DNA of 64,000 bases from an uncultured Paracoccaceae bacterium. GTDB taxonomy: Bacteria > Pseudomonadota > Alphaproteobacteria > Rhodobacterales > Rhodobacteraceae. The translations under genes and the position numbers were made by a program. Shown one piece after another: positions 42,746-51,789 of the stretch. The notes beneath the pieces are model-generated. The model was not told the DNA's origin. It worked only from the letters and a program-made list of their open reading frames with translations, and did no database searches. How positions within the stretch are numbered: the stretch's first letter is position 1; each line of letters begins with the position of its first letter. The DNA is taken from NCBI GenBank assembly GCA_947495295.1, contig CANLYJ010000004.1, positions 124,001-188,000 on the forward strand, in the 5' to 3' direction.

Positions 42746-43869
42746 CAGTTCATCAGCCCTGGGTTAAGGATACCGCGTGGGTCGAATTTGGCGCGCAGCC
42801 CTGCGGTGATCGCGGCCAGTGGTGCCGGCTCGGGGTGGAATGTGGGGGCATCTGCCTTGCCCCGGATCAGGGTGGCGTGGCCGTCAATTGTGCCGAGCTT
42901 TACCCGCAGGTCGGTGCCTTCGGGTATCAGCGCCCAGATCAGACCGCCGCCCCAGTCATATTGGACGGCTGTTGCGCCCAATCGGGCGGCAAGTGCCGCG
43001 GCGTGCGATGGTTTGGTCGAGATGCGCCAGACATCGCCCGGCTGGTCGGCAAAACCGGTGACATCACGCACCCATGCCCAGCCTTTTTCAGTACCGTACC
43101 CGCCGTCGGTTTCCCCGATCTGGAGTGTCGCCTCTCCGAACGGTTTCATAAGATCGCGCAGCTTGCCCGCGCGGTAAGTGACTGATTTCTCGAAGCCTTC
43201 GATCCGGATCATGGTCACTGGCTCACCATCCATGCCTTTGGGCAGATGGGCCGCGCCAGTCACTTCAAAAGGTGAGCCAAGTGCGGCGGACAAGGCCCGG
43301 ATCGCGGTGGCATCATCCAGCCCGTGCAGCAGTACGCAGCCGGTTGTTTCGACATTTGGCAGCACTTTCAGCGACACCTCGGTCAGCACCCCAAGCGTGC
43401 CATAGGACCCACACATCAGCTTGACCAGATCATAGCCGGTCACGTTTTTCATGACCCGTCCACCATTTCGGATGATCGTGCCAGCGCCATCGACAAACCG
43501 GACACCCAGCGCAAAATCGCGACAGGCACCAACGGCAATCCGGCGCGGGCCGGATGTGTTGGTGGCCACCACGCCGCCGATGGTTGGATCACCTTCAGTG
43601 CCCAGCAGACCGCGGTGATCCATCGGTTCAAAGGCAAGCCTTTGATTTTCTTTGGCAAGCTCTGCCTCAATCATGGCCACGGGCGTGCCTGCCTTGGCAA
43701 CGATGGTCAGCGCGCCGGGTTCATAAAGGGTGATGCCAGACATCTTGGATGTGCTGAGCGCTGCACCGTTGGTCTGCCCGATGGGCCGCGTGCCGCCGCC
43801 GGTGATGTGCAAAGGGCCATTGGCGCCTGCGATGATTTCCGCAAGCTCTGCTTCGGATTGTGGTGTCAT
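42745..43869 (-). CDS. glcE: Glycolate oxidase FAD-binding subunit GlcE
   Basis: This 374-residue flavoprotein of the FAD-linked oxidase family is shorter than GlcD, as usual. It has the PP-loop-like ITGGGTRPIG (about 18-27), GDPTIGGVVATNTSGPRRIAVG (about 92-112) and a C-terminal cap. It works with GlcD and GlcF to convert glycolate to glyoxylate. Nine bases separate it from glcD. Confidence 0.93.
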   Translation of the reverse strand: MTPQSEAELAEIIAGANGPLHITGGGTRPIGQTNGAALSTSKMSGITLYEPGALTIVAKAGTPVAMIEAELAKENQRLAFEPMDHRGLLGTEGDPTIGGVVATNTSGPRRIAVGACRDFALGVRFVDGAGTIIRNGGRVMKNVTGYDLVKLMCGSYGTLGVLTEVSLKVLPNVETTGCVLLHGLDDATAIRALSAALGSPFEVTGAAHLPKGMDGEPVTMIRIEGFEKSVTYRAGKLRDLMKPFGEATLQIGETDGGYGTEKGWAWVRDVTGFADQPGDVWRISTKPSHAAALAARLGATAVQYDWGGGLIWALIPEGTDLRVKLGTIDGHATLIRGKADAPTFHPEPAPLAAITAGLRAKFDPRGILNPGLMN

Positions 43870-43878
43870 ATCAGTTCC

Positions 43879-45312
43879 TTAGGCCGCCCGACGGGATTGC
43901 GAGGTTTCCAGCGGAAACACTTTGGCGGCGTTCAGCAGCCAGGCCGGATCGAACACGTCTTTGATGGCCATCTGCGCCTCAAGATCCTGAGGGTCGAACT
44001 GCACGTTCATCAGGTCACGCTTTTCGATGCCGACCCCGTGTTCGCCGGTCAGGCAGCCGCCGACTTCGACACAAAGCTTCAGGATTTCGGCGCCGAATTC
44101 CTCGCATAATTCCAGATCACCGGGCTTGTTGGCGTCAAACAGGATCAGCGGGTGCATGTTGCCGTCGCCTGCGTGAAAGACGTTGCCGACATCAAGGCCA
44201 AATTCCTTCGACATTTCACCGATCCGTTTCAGCACGAAGGGCAGGGAGGAGACGGGGATCGTGCCATCAAGGCACATGTAGTCATTGATCTGCCCCATCG
44301 CCCCGAAGGCGGATTTGCGGCCCAGCCAGATGCGCCCCGCCTCGTCTGTATCCTTGGCTTGACGCAGTTCTACCGGGTTGTGGCTGGCGGCAATTTTCAT
44401 AATCAGGTCAAGCTGATAGTCGATTTCATCATCCGATCCTTCGACCTCAACAATCAACAGTGCCTCGCACATGGGGTAGCCGGCCTTGGCAAAGGCTTCG
44501 GTTGCTTCGATGCAGGGCCGGTCCATGAATTCGATGGCGACGGGCAGCACGCCCGCCTTGATGATGTCTGTCACCACCTGTCCGGCTGTCTCGGAATTGT
44601 CATAACCCATCAGCACGGGCCGCGCGCCTTCGGGTTTGTGCAGGATGCGCAGGGTGGCTTCGGTTACGACGCCCAGCTGCCCCTCTGATCCGCAGATCAG
44701 GCCCAGAAGGTCCAGCCCACCCGCGTCCAGATGCGCGCCGCCAACTTCGACCACTGTGCCGTCCATCATGACCATGGTGACGCCCATCAGGTTGTTGGTC
44801 GTCACCCCGTATTTCAGGCAATGTGCCCCGCCAGAGTTCATGGCGATATTGCCCGCGATGGCGCAGGCCAGTTGGCTGGACGGGTCGGGGGCGTAGAAAA
44901 ACCCATTGGTTTCAACGGCCCCGGTGACCGAAAGGTTCGTGCGCCCGGTTTGGACCTTGATGTAGCGGTCGTCGTAATTCGTCTCGATCACGCCGTTCAT
45001 CTTGGCCACACCAAGGATCACACTATCGGCTGTCGGCAGTGCCCCACCGGCCAGCGATGTGCCTGATCCGCGGGGCACAACAGGCACGCCCATGTCGTGG
45101 CAAATTTTCAGAACCGCCGACACCTCTTCCGTATTGGCGGGCAGGACCGCGCAGAGCGGCGGGCATTTATAGGCGGTCAGGGCGTCGCATTCATAGGCCC
45201 GCGTTTCGGCGATATCTGAAATCACGGCGTCGCGGGGCAGGACCCCGCATAACCGTTCCACGATCTGATCCTTGCGCGACAGGACGCTGGCATTTGGGGT
45301 TGGCATTTCCAT
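43879..45312 (-). CDS. glcD: Glycolate oxidase catalytic subunit GlcD
   Basis: This 477-residue FAD-linked oxidase has PVVPRGSGTSLAGGALP (about 70-85), NIAMNSGGAHCLKYG and the C-terminal HAGDGNMHPLILFD and GGCLTGEHGVGIEKR, the metal/substrate region of this family. ATG 45312 follows AGGGAG and is better than the upstream in-frame codons that would overlap the operator at 45335. It leads the glcDEF operon; glycolate use is common in marine heterotrophs that feed on algal exudates. Confidence 0.94.
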   Translation of the reverse strand: MEMPTPNASVLSRKDQIVERLCGVLPRDAVISDIAETRAYECDALTAYKCPPLCAVLPANTEEVSAVLKICHDMGVPVVPRGSGTSLAGGALPTADSVILGVAKMNGVIETNYDDRYIKVQTGRTNLSVTGAVETNGFFYAPDPSSQLACAIAGNIAMNSGGAHCLKYGVTTNNLMGVTMVMMDGTVVEVGGAHLDAGGLDLLGLICGSEGQLGVVTEATLRILHKPEGARPVLMGYDNSETAGQVVTDIIKAGVLPVAIEFMDRPCIEATEAFAKAGYPMCEALLIVEVEGSDDEIDYQLDLIMKIAASHNPVELRQAKDTDEAGRIWLGRKSAFGAMGQINDYMCLDGTIPVSSLPFVLKRIGEMSKEFGLDVGNVFHAGDGNMHPLILFDANKPGDLELCEEFGAEILKLCVEVGGCLTGEHGVGIEKRDLMNVQFDPQDLEAQMAIKDVFDPAWLLNAAKVFPLETSQSRRAA

Positions 45313-45334
45313 GGGGCGACTCCCTATCTGGATG

Positions 45335-45357
45335 ATTGGTAAGTTTATATTACCAAT
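45335..45357. promoter_or_regulatory. Perfect inverted repeat in the glcD/DUF599 divergent promoter
   Basis: ATTGGTAA (45335-45342) and TTACCAAT (45350-45357) are perfect 8-base arms around 7 bases. The layout GGTNA-N7-TNACC and the central TTATAT are shared with the site at 28367-28386 by the GntR gene. Likely operator for a GlcC-like regulator (inference). Confidence 0.65.
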
Positions 45358-45365
45358 TTTGAGAT

Positions 45366-46100
45366 ATGGCAAGTCTAGACTGGAAAGGTTACACGCATCC
45401 CATGATCTTGATCGACCATCTGAGCCTTTTGACACCGCTGGATTGGGCCGCTGTGGCCCTGATTATCACTGCGTGGTTTATCATTGGTTGGATGATCGAC
45501 CGCCCGGATGCAAAACGTCCATCAGTCACTATGCTGATGTCCGCGCGCAGGCGTGAGTGGATGAAGGTTTTTGTGCATCGCGATCCGCGCATTTTTGACA
45601 GTCAAATCCTGGGCAGTTTGCGCCAGTCGACCGCCTTTTTCGCGTCGACCTGCCTGTTGGCAATTGGTGGTGTGCTGGCGCTTGTGGGCAATACCGAACC
45701 ATTGCGCGGCCTGTCGGCGGAAGTCCTTGATATGCCCGTACCCGTGCTGATCTGGCAGGTGAAACTGGGGCTTGTGGCGCTGTTACTGACCAATGGGTTT
45801 CTGAAATTTGTGTGGGCTGACAGGGTGTTTGGCTATTGCGCTGTTGTCATGGCGTCGGTTCCAAATGATCCCGCTGATCCAAGCGCTTATGCGCATGCGG
45901 CCCAGGCTGCAGAGTTGAATATCCGCGCTGCCATCAACTTTAACCGTGGCTTGCGGTCGATGTATTTTGCCCTTGCTGCATTGGCCTGGCTGATCGGTCC
46001 GCTGGCCCTGATCGGGTCCACGGCGATTGTTGTCTGGGTGTTGTGGTCACGGGAATTTGCATCGATCCCACGCAGCATTCTGCTAAAGGAGATGTCATGA
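45366..46100 (+). CDS. DUF599-family membrane protein
   Basis: This 244-residue protein has four hydrophobic segments (WAAVALIITAWFIIGWMI; STAFFASTCLLAIGGVLALV; LIWQVKLGLVALLLTNGFL; ALAALAWLIGPLALIG) and the RREWMKVF and FNRGLRSMYFALAALAWL stretches typical of DUF599. Function unknown. Starts at ATG 45366 or ATG 45402 (MILIDHLSLL), the latter farther from the operator. Divergent from glcD and overlapping the next gene by ATGA. Confidence 0.82.
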   Translation: MASLDWKGYTHPMILIDHLSLLTPLDWAAVALIITAWFIIGWMIDRPDAKRPSVTMLMSARRREWMKVFVHRDPRIFDSQILGSLRQSTAFFASTCLLAIGGVLALVGNTEPLRGLSAEVLDMPVPVLIWQVKLGLVALLLTNGFLKFVWADRVFGYCAVVMASVPNDPADPSAYAHAAQAAELNIRAAINFNRGLRSMYFALAALAWLIGPLALIGSTAIVVWVLWSREFASIPRSILLKEMS

Positions 46101-46435
46101 AATATGCTATTATCTTTGCGCTGTTGGCTGGTCCTGTACTGGCTGATGCGCCTGTGGTTGAGGCGGTCAGCATTGATGGCGACCGTGTCAGCGTGACGCT
46201 GTCGCATCCTGATACCGGCTGGGATCATTATGCTGACGGATGGGAGGTTCTGGATGCAGACGGTAACAGCCTGGGGGTGCGCGTCCTTGCGCATCCGCAT
46301 GTGAATGAACAGCCCTTTACCCGGTCCTTGGGCGGCGTCCAGTTTCCAGAAGGTGCGACATCGGTTTTCGTGCGCGCCCGTTGCAATGTGGATGGTTGGT
46401 CAGATGAGCTGTTTGAGGTGTCACTGACCGAGTAG
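46097..46435 (+). CDS. Small secreted protein of unknown function, coupled to DUF599 gene
   Basis: This 112-residue protein has a clear signal peptide (MKYAIIFALLAGPVLADA) and a beta-rich mature part (VEAVSIDGDRVSVTLSHPDTGWDHYADGW in pieces, RVLAHPHVNEQPF) resembling a fibronectin-like or immunoglobulin-like fold. AAAGGAG before ATG 46097 is an excellent ribosome site. Family not recognised. Likely periplasmic. Confidence 0.82.
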   Translation: MKYAIIFALLAGPVLADAPVVEAVSIDGDRVSVTLSHPDTGWDHYADGWEVLDADGNSLGVRVLAHPHVNEQPFTRSLGGVQFPEGATSVFVRARCNVDGWSDELFEVSLTE

Positions 46436-46908
46436 GCGCAACGTTCGGTGGCCTGTGCAATATGCGGTATGGACGCGAATCATGTGTTAACGCTGGTTTT
46501 GCTGGGTTTTGGGCGGTCGGCAGCACGTCGGCATAGCGTCGGCCCAACGTCGGACCCGATATGCGGAGTGATCCCCCTTAATGATACGCACGCTGCAAAT
46601 ATGAATGCACCGTTAACATGTTGAGGCAAAAAATGATTGGCTCATATTATTGCCGTATTTTCGTGAAACACGCCCATGGTGAAGCGACGAGCAGCAGCAG
46701 ATTAACGCCGGATGCCGGTCTTGAGGTTTAGGAGCCGAGACTGGCGGGCGCGTCGAAGGTCATAACTGCCAACATCACATCCGCTGATGTTGAGACGGGT
46801 TCGCGCGGGGAAGAATTTCCCAATTTCAAATTTCCGGTGTATGCGAAACGCGTGTAGGCAGTTCTTGCCATACCGCCGGATTGGCAAGTGAGTAATAGGT
46901 AAGATCTA
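46436..46908. other. Long intergenic region with a helically phased repeat array
   Basis: These 473 bases carry no convincing gene. Four copies of GTCGG start at 46516, 46527, 46538 and 46549, exactly 11 bases apart, and three of them are flanked by C on the left. They lie about 360 bases before the PA14-RTX-Hint gene. The rest includes AT-rich stretches around 46600-46670 that could carry promoters; I see no clear -35/-10 pair. Confidence 0.5.
46516..46553. repeat. Four GTCGG direct repeats at exact 11-base period
   Basis: GTCGG occurs at 46516-46520, 46527-46531, 46538-46542 and 46549-46553. The 11-base period is one DNA turn and is not a multiple of three, so it is not a coding repeat. 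It may bind several copies of one protein on the same DNA face. Confidence 0.6.
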
Positions 46909-48573
46909 ATGGTAAACAGCACAGGCAGTGACGATATTGGTGGCGTCAATCAGTCAGGCGATAACACCTTCGGTAACAATGCGTTTTGGTTTGAGTGGAT
47001 TGAGTTTACCAACAACCCATCGAACCTGACCCAGGCCGGATTTGACGTTACCGATGGGTCGATCAGCCCCGGCGCGACGATCTATAATGCGGGCGGCACC
47101 GATGATCTGGACGGTCTGGTTGATGATGACAGCGCGAGCGTGCTTGGCAATGATGTGACCGGTGATCGGTCTCACTTTGGTGTCAGGGTTACGACAACAC
47201 TGAACGTGACCAATGATGGCACCTATCGGTTTGATGTTCGGTCTGATGATGGCGTGTTGCTTTTTGTCGATGGGGTGCCGGTTGTTGATGACGACAGCCT
47301 TCATGCACCGCGGACCCGCAGTGGTGAGATTGATCTGGGCACCGGTCAGCACGAGATTGTCATCATCTATTTTGAACGGACCGGTCGTAATGTCCTTGAG
47401 GTGGATATTCAAAGCGACGCGGGTGGTGACTATCCAACCGAAATTGCCCTGCAGGATGCGGATGTATCCGCAAATGCCGGTGATGATACGGTCAATGGTC
47501 GTGGCGGTGATGACACGATCAATGGCGGCACCGGTGACGATGTTCTGGATGGCGGTGCCGATGATGACACGCTGGATGGTGGTGCCGATGATGACACGCT
47601 GACTGGCGGCACCGGTGATGACGTTTTCGTCGTCAGTGACGGGGCCGACACGATCACCGATTTCGGCACTGGTGAGACCGGCACGATTAATGACGGCGAC
47701 CAGACCAACAATGATTTTGTCGATCTGAGCGGGTTTTATAATGCGACCACTCTGGCGGCGGTGAACGCTGCCGGTCTGGGCGACAACTTCAATTCCGAGA
47801 TCGCAATGCTGCGTGCTGATGCGGCGGACGGGACAATTGATGGCGTTATTGGCGGCACGGATTACTCCGCCCAGATTGGCGATATCGATCTGACCATTGA
47901 AAATGGTGGGGCATCCGTTACCGGGGCTGACCTGACTTTCGACAACACAAATGTTGTCTGTTTTGCCAAGGGCACGTTGATCGAAACCGATGCAGGACCA
48001 CGGCGCGTCGAAGACCTGGCCGTTGCTGATCAGGTTCTGACCCTGCACCACGGGTATCAGCCGCTTCGTTGGATTGGTCATCGGACCCTTGATGCGATTG
48101 ATCTTGCCGCCAAACCCGCCCTTTGCCCGATCCTTATCGCGTCCGGTGCCTTGGGTGATGGATTGCCCGCGCGGGATCTGGTGGTGTCACCGCAACATCG
48201 CGTGCTGGTCCGGTCCGGGATTGCGATGCGTATGTTTGGCACCGAGGAGGTGCTGGTCGCTGCCAAAAAACTGCTGGCGCTGGATGGTGTAGAAGTGTTG
48301 GCGGACGCAAAATCCGTGCAGTATTTCCACATGCTGTTTGACCGCCATCAGATCGTGTTTTCCAACGGCGCACCCACCGAAAGCCTGTTCACCGGTCCTG
48401 AGGCATTAAAAACGCTGAGCGCCGCAGCAGTGGCCGAAATCGAGGCGATTTTCCCGGAATTGCTGGACGATGCGGCGGTGAACGAGCCTGCAGCATTTAT
48501 CCCCGAAGGCCGCAGGCAACGTCGCCTTATCTGGCGGCATGCGAAAAACGGGCGTCCGATCATCAACGCGTAA
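46909..48573 (+). CDS. PA14 + RTX repeats + Hint (hedgehog/intein-like) domain protein
   Basis: This 554-residue acidic protein has three regions. A PA14-like carbohydrate-binding domain occupies about 55-170 (GTYRFDVRSDDGVLLFVDGVPVV in part). RTX calcium-binding nonapeptide repeats (GGDDTINGG, GGTGDDVLD, GGADDDTLD) occupy about 188-242. A Hint domain starts with Cys351 in CFAKGTLIETDAG and extends to about 500, with SPQHRVLV. No signal peptide is seen, so RTX-type export by a type I secretion system is likely, though none is encoded here. Hint domains of this family often self-cleave at the Cys. ATG 46909 follows AGGTAAGATCT. Confidence 0.88.
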   Translation: MVNSTGSDDIGGVNQSGDNTFGNNAFWFEWIEFTNNPSNLTQAGFDVTDGSISPGATIYNAGGTDDLDGLVDDDSASVLGNDVTGDRSHFGVRVTTTLNVTNDGTYRFDVRSDDGVLLFVDGVPVVDDDSLHAPRTRSGEIDLGTGQHEIVIIYFERTGRNVLEVDIQSDAGGDYPTEIALQDADVSANAGDDTVNGRGGDDTINGGTGDDVLDGGADDDTLDGGADDDTLTGGTGDDVFVVSDGADTITDFGTGETGTINDGDQTNNDFVDLSGFYNATTLAAVNAAGLGDNFNSEIAMLRADAADGTIDGVIGGTDYSAQIGDIDLTIENGGASVTGADLTFDNTNVVCFAKGTLIETDAGPRRVEDLAVADQVLTLHHGYQPLRWIGHRTLDAIDLAAKPALCPILIASGALGDGLPARDLVVSPQHRVLVRSGIAMRMFGTEEVLVAAKKLLALDGVEVLADAKSVQYFHMLFDRHQIVFSNGAPTESLFTGPEALKTLSAAAVAEIEAIFPELLDDAAVNEPAAFIPEGRRQRRLIWRHAKNGRPIINA

Positions 48574-48691
48574 GGATGCGGACCTGCTTTGGCGGCATGT
48601 CTGACAACTGCCGCTACCTTGTCAGAATCACACAAATCCGTTCTAATAAGCCATATTTAATGCGCTATTTTGAACAGAGTGAGTTTGACCC

Positions 48692-50140
48692 ATGCAAGAT
48701 GAAAATCTGCCCGCGGATACGCAGAACCAAGATATAGAGTTGGAAGATCAAGAACCTGATCCGGGAGGGATGATGGTGGATGCCTTTATGTCGGGCGATG
48801 CCAATACAGCCGTCATATTTGCCGACATGTTCGAAGACAGGCTGGCCGAACGCCCAGACGATAACCCCAACCTGTTGCCACTACGTTTGCTGGTAAGGGG
48901 CATTTCGCTCTGGGGACATGGACTGCTGAATGCGCTGAACTTCAATCATAATGCGGCAGGCAAGAATTATCGTGATCTCAACGACTTGCTGGCCAGTGCA
49001 ACGGATCAGGTGCTGGAGACGGAAGGATTTTCCGCATTCTTTAAGGTACTGGGTGTTTTTGCAAAACTTGGGCAACCGATCAGCGCATCCAATGAGGCAG
49101 CAATGGTTGGCTCAACTGGTCTGGCAAACCGCGAGTTCAACCGCGCCCGCCCCGCTGCCGCAGAGGTGATGACCCTGGCAATCGACCCACAAGAGGATGA
49201 ATGGCTGCGCGCTGTTGCTGCAGGGTTGTTGAACGGCTATTTCTTTCAAGGTGCTTTGTTGCATATGCAAAACGCGATACGTGGTGACAATCTGCGCCCG
49301 GCTCAGCGATTTTTCGCGGAAATGGGCGACCAGATCAAGAAACTAAACCAAAATCTGGAAATCGAGACCGAGCAGCGCCAACTGCTGGATGCATTTGGTT
49401 TCGTTGCTCTGTCTGCCGAAAAGCGGGTCAAGGCCGAGGTCGAGATCGCGGCCAAGAATTATGATGCTGCATTGGTGCTGTTTGATGAAATCGGCGATCT
49501 GTTTGATCGCGCGTCAGTTGAGATACCAACGATCACTGAACCGGCGGCCATCGCAATGCAGTTCAACAGGATGCGTGATGTGTTCTGGAACATGTCGGGG
49601 TCGTTTCATAAGGCTAAGGACGGTCTGATCAGGCTCAAGGAGATGGAAGATGATTTGAACCGCGCATTAGCTGCGAATGAAAATGCGCGTCTATTGCAGA
49701 AGGACAAAGACGCCGAACACAGTAGATTGTTGGAGAAATTCGCCACCCGCGGATTGCACCTGAACCTCAGCAACAAGTCAGTTAATATCGTTGAGAACGA
49801 GATCATTAATGAAATCGATATCAGGACCGAAATCTCTCATACAGTCAATGATTGGGCGGCCGATCAGCTTATTACGATCCTAGATCAATTGCCAGCGAAC
49901 GAGGCTGTCGAGAAAGCCAAGAAAGAGGCGCAAGAGGCGAAATCAGAAGACGACCTTGGCAAAAAGCTTGGGAAAGTTGCGAGTGTTATCGAAAACTCTG
50001 GCAAGTTGATTGAAGCGGCTGCCGCGGTGGTGCCCTATGGCAAACCCATCCTTGTCGCGCTTAAGGCGCTTTATGCAGGTTTTTCGGCTTTGCGCGAGGA
50101 CGAGTCGATCGCGAATGACGATCCGACCACTGTTGCTTAA
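48692..50140 (+). CDS. Unrecognised 482-residue helical protein
   Basis: I do not recognise a family. The protein is acidic at the start (DENLPADTQNQDIELEDQEPDPGG) and mostly helical. A central helical part (about 30-320) resembles TPR-like or solenoid packing without clear repeats. A probable coiled coil lies at about 320-365. A stretch rich in Asn/Ile (NLSNKSVNIVENEIINEIDI) follows, then two helices ending in a hydrophobic segment (KPILVALKALYAGFSAL) that could insert in or associate with a membrane. No signal peptide. It sits between the Hint gene and a DUF1285 gene and its end overlaps the latter's. Function unknown. Confidence 0.8.
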   Translation: MQDENLPADTQNQDIELEDQEPDPGGMMVDAFMSGDANTAVIFADMFEDRLAERPDDNPNLLPLRLLVRGISLWGHGLLNALNFNHNAAGKNYRDLNDLLASATDQVLETEGFSAFFKVLGVFAKLGQPISASNEAAMVGSTGLANREFNRARPAAAEVMTLAIDPQEDEWLRAVAAGLLNGYFFQGALLHMQNAIRGDNLRPAQRFFAEMGDQIKKLNQNLEIETEQRQLLDAFGFVALSAEKRVKAEVEIAAKNYDAALVLFDEIGDLFDRASVEIPTITEPAAIAMQFNRMRDVFWNMSGSFHKAKDGLIRLKEMEDDLNRALAANENARLLQKDKDAEHSRLLEKFATRGLHLNLSNKSVNIVENEIINEIDIRTEISHTVNDWAADQLITILDQLPANEAVEKAKKEAQEAKSEDDLGKKLGKVASVIENSGKLIEAAAAVVPYGKPILVALKALYAGFSALREDESIANDDPTTVA

Positions 50141-50724
50141 CGCAGCTCTGCTGCCGGGATGATCGGGAAGAATTCCCCCAGTGATCGCACCCCGAACCAT
50201 TGGCTGCCTTCATGTGCAGCCTCTTCCCCGATATCGACCAACCGATAGAAGGATTTGCGGTCGATCAGCGCCTCCAGGTTGGCCCGCACGAGGATGTAGG
50301 GCGACGGTTCCCCGGTTTCGGCGTCCCGTTCCACCCGGATCGGGTGGTCTGGCCCGGCGGTGAATGTGTCACCTACATTGGTTTCAAACTCCAGCCCGTC
50401 GCCATTACGGTTGAAATCCACGGCGACGAATGGCGCATCATCGACGGTGATGCCGACCTTTTCGACCGGGGTGACCAGCACGTAGTCATCCCCGTCCTTG
50501 CGCAGGATCGTCGAAAACAGCCGCACCAGTTCCGCCCGTCCGATGGGGGTTCCCATGTAGAACCATGTGCCGTCGCGGGCGATCCGCATGTCCAGATCAC
50601 CGCAATGGGGCGGATTCCATAAGTGAACCGGCGGCAAACCGCCCTTTTGCGCGGCGCGTGCGCTGGAAGCGAGGCTTTCTGCCGATGGGGTCACAATCTT
50701 TTGTGTGTTCATTGTTTTTGCCAT
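50137..50724 (-). CDS. DUF1285 family protein
   Basis: This 195-residue protein has the DUF1285 pattern: PPVHLWNPPHCGDLDMRIARDGTWFYMGTPIGR (about 31-63) and DDYVLVTPVEKVGI, with DRKSFYRLVD late. Function is unknown. ATG 50724 is used, with ATG 50712 also possible. It is divergent from moxR over 57 bases, and a DUF1285 gene beside a MoxR operon suggests a functional link in this lineage (inference). Confidence 0.85.
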   Translation of the reverse strand: MAKTMNTQKIVTPSAESLASSARAAQKGGLPPVHLWNPPHCGDLDMRIARDGTWFYMGTPIGRAELVRLFSTILRKDGDDYVLVTPVEKVGITVDDAPFVAVDFNRNGDGLEFETNVGDTFTAGPDHPIRVERDAETGEPSPYILVRANLEALIDRKSFYRLVDIGEEAAHEGSQWFGVRSLGEFFPIIPAAELR

Positions 50725-50781
50725 TGGGGTTCACAAGATTATCTGTTGGTATGGAAGATATAGTTCAACCGGAGGAATGTC

Positions 50782-51789
50782 ATGGCCAGTGACGCAGATC
50801 TTGTCACCCAAATTGAAACACTGGGTGCAAAGCTGGGTGAGGCCCGCACCAGTATCGCCGCCCGCTTCATCGGCCAGCAGAAGGTCGTGGACCTGACCCT
50901 GACCGCATTGATCTGCGGTGGCCATGCGGTTTTGATCGGGTTGCCGGGGCTTGGAAAGACCCGGTTGGTGGATACACTGTCGACCGTGATGGGGCTGGAT
51001 GGAAACCGCATTCAGTTCACCCCTGATCTGATGCCTGCTGATATTCTGGGCTCTGAGGTCCTGGAAACCTCTGACGATGGTGCCCGCAAGTTCCGCTTTA
51101 TCGAGGGCCCGATTTTTTGTCAGCTGCTGATGGCTGATGAGATCAACCGTGCCTCGCCCCGGACCCAGTCTGCCTTGTTGCAGGCGATGCAGGAAAAGGA
51201 AGTCACCATTGCCGGGCAGCATCGCCCCCTTGGTGTGCCGTTCCATGTGCTGGCCACCCAAAACCCGATTGAGCAGGAAGGCACCTATCCATTGCCAGAG
51301 GCCCAGTTGGACCGATTTCTGGTTCAGATTGATGTCCCTTACCCGGATCGCGATACCGAAAAAGACATCCTGATTGCCACCACGGGCGTGGAAGAGGCCC
51401 AGTCGCGGGCGGTATTTACTGCGCAGGAACTGCTGGATGCCCAGACCCTGCTGCGCCGCATGCCGGTGGGCGACAATATCGTGGAAATGATCCTTGATCT
51501 GGTCCGTGCCTGCCGCCCCGATGATGAAAGCGCGCCCGATGCGATCCGCCAAAGTGTCAGTTGGGGGCCTGGCCCGCGAGCGGCACAGGCGTTGATGTTG
51601 ACCGTCCGCGCTGCGGCCCTGCTGGATGGTCGTTTGGCCCCGTCGGCAGAGGATGTGCGCGCCATGGCGGTGCCGGTGCTGGAACATCGCATGGCGCTGT
51701 CATTTGCCGCCCGTGCCCGTGGTGAAAGCATCCAGGGCATCATCAATGCCACCGCTGATCAGATCACGTCTGTGCCTGCCGCCGCATGA
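50782..51789 (+). CDS. MoxR-family AAA+ ATPase
   Basis: This 335-residue ATPase has Walker A GLPGLGKT (about 53-60), Walker B LLMADEINRASPRTQ (about 112) and TQNPIEQEGTYPLPEAQLDRF with sensor and arginine residues. MoxR proteins act as chaperones that load or activate partner complexes. ATG 50782 has GGAGGAATGTC upstream, a strong ribosome site. ATGA links it to the DUF58 gene, beginning a four-gene operon. Confidence 0.93.
   Translation: MASDADLVTQIETLGAKLGEARTSIAARFIGQQKVVDLTLTALICGGHAVLIGLPGLGKTRLVDTLSTVMGLDGNRIQFTPDLMPADILGSEVLETSDDGARKFRFIEGPIFCQLLMADEINRASPRTQSALLQAMQEKEVTIAGQHRPLGVPFHVLATQNPIEQEGTYPLPEAQLDRFLVQIDVPYPDRDTEKDILIATTGVEEAQSRAVFTAQELLDAQTLLRRMPVGDNIVEMILDLVRACRPDDESAPDAIRQSVSWGPGPRAAQALMLTVRAAALLDGRLAPSAEDVRAMAVPVLEHRMALSFAARARGESIQGIINATADQITSVPAAA

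Noticed and set aside
47490-47625. Short repeated DNA units that could look like a CRISPR or minisatellite
   Set aside because: The units are 27 bases, in frame, and code RTX nonapeptides; no spacers and no cas genes.
46954-48081. Long open frame on the minus strand across the PA14-RTX-Hint gene
   Set aside because: It mirrors the Asp/Gly-rich RTX code of the real gene, has no ribosome site and resembles no family.
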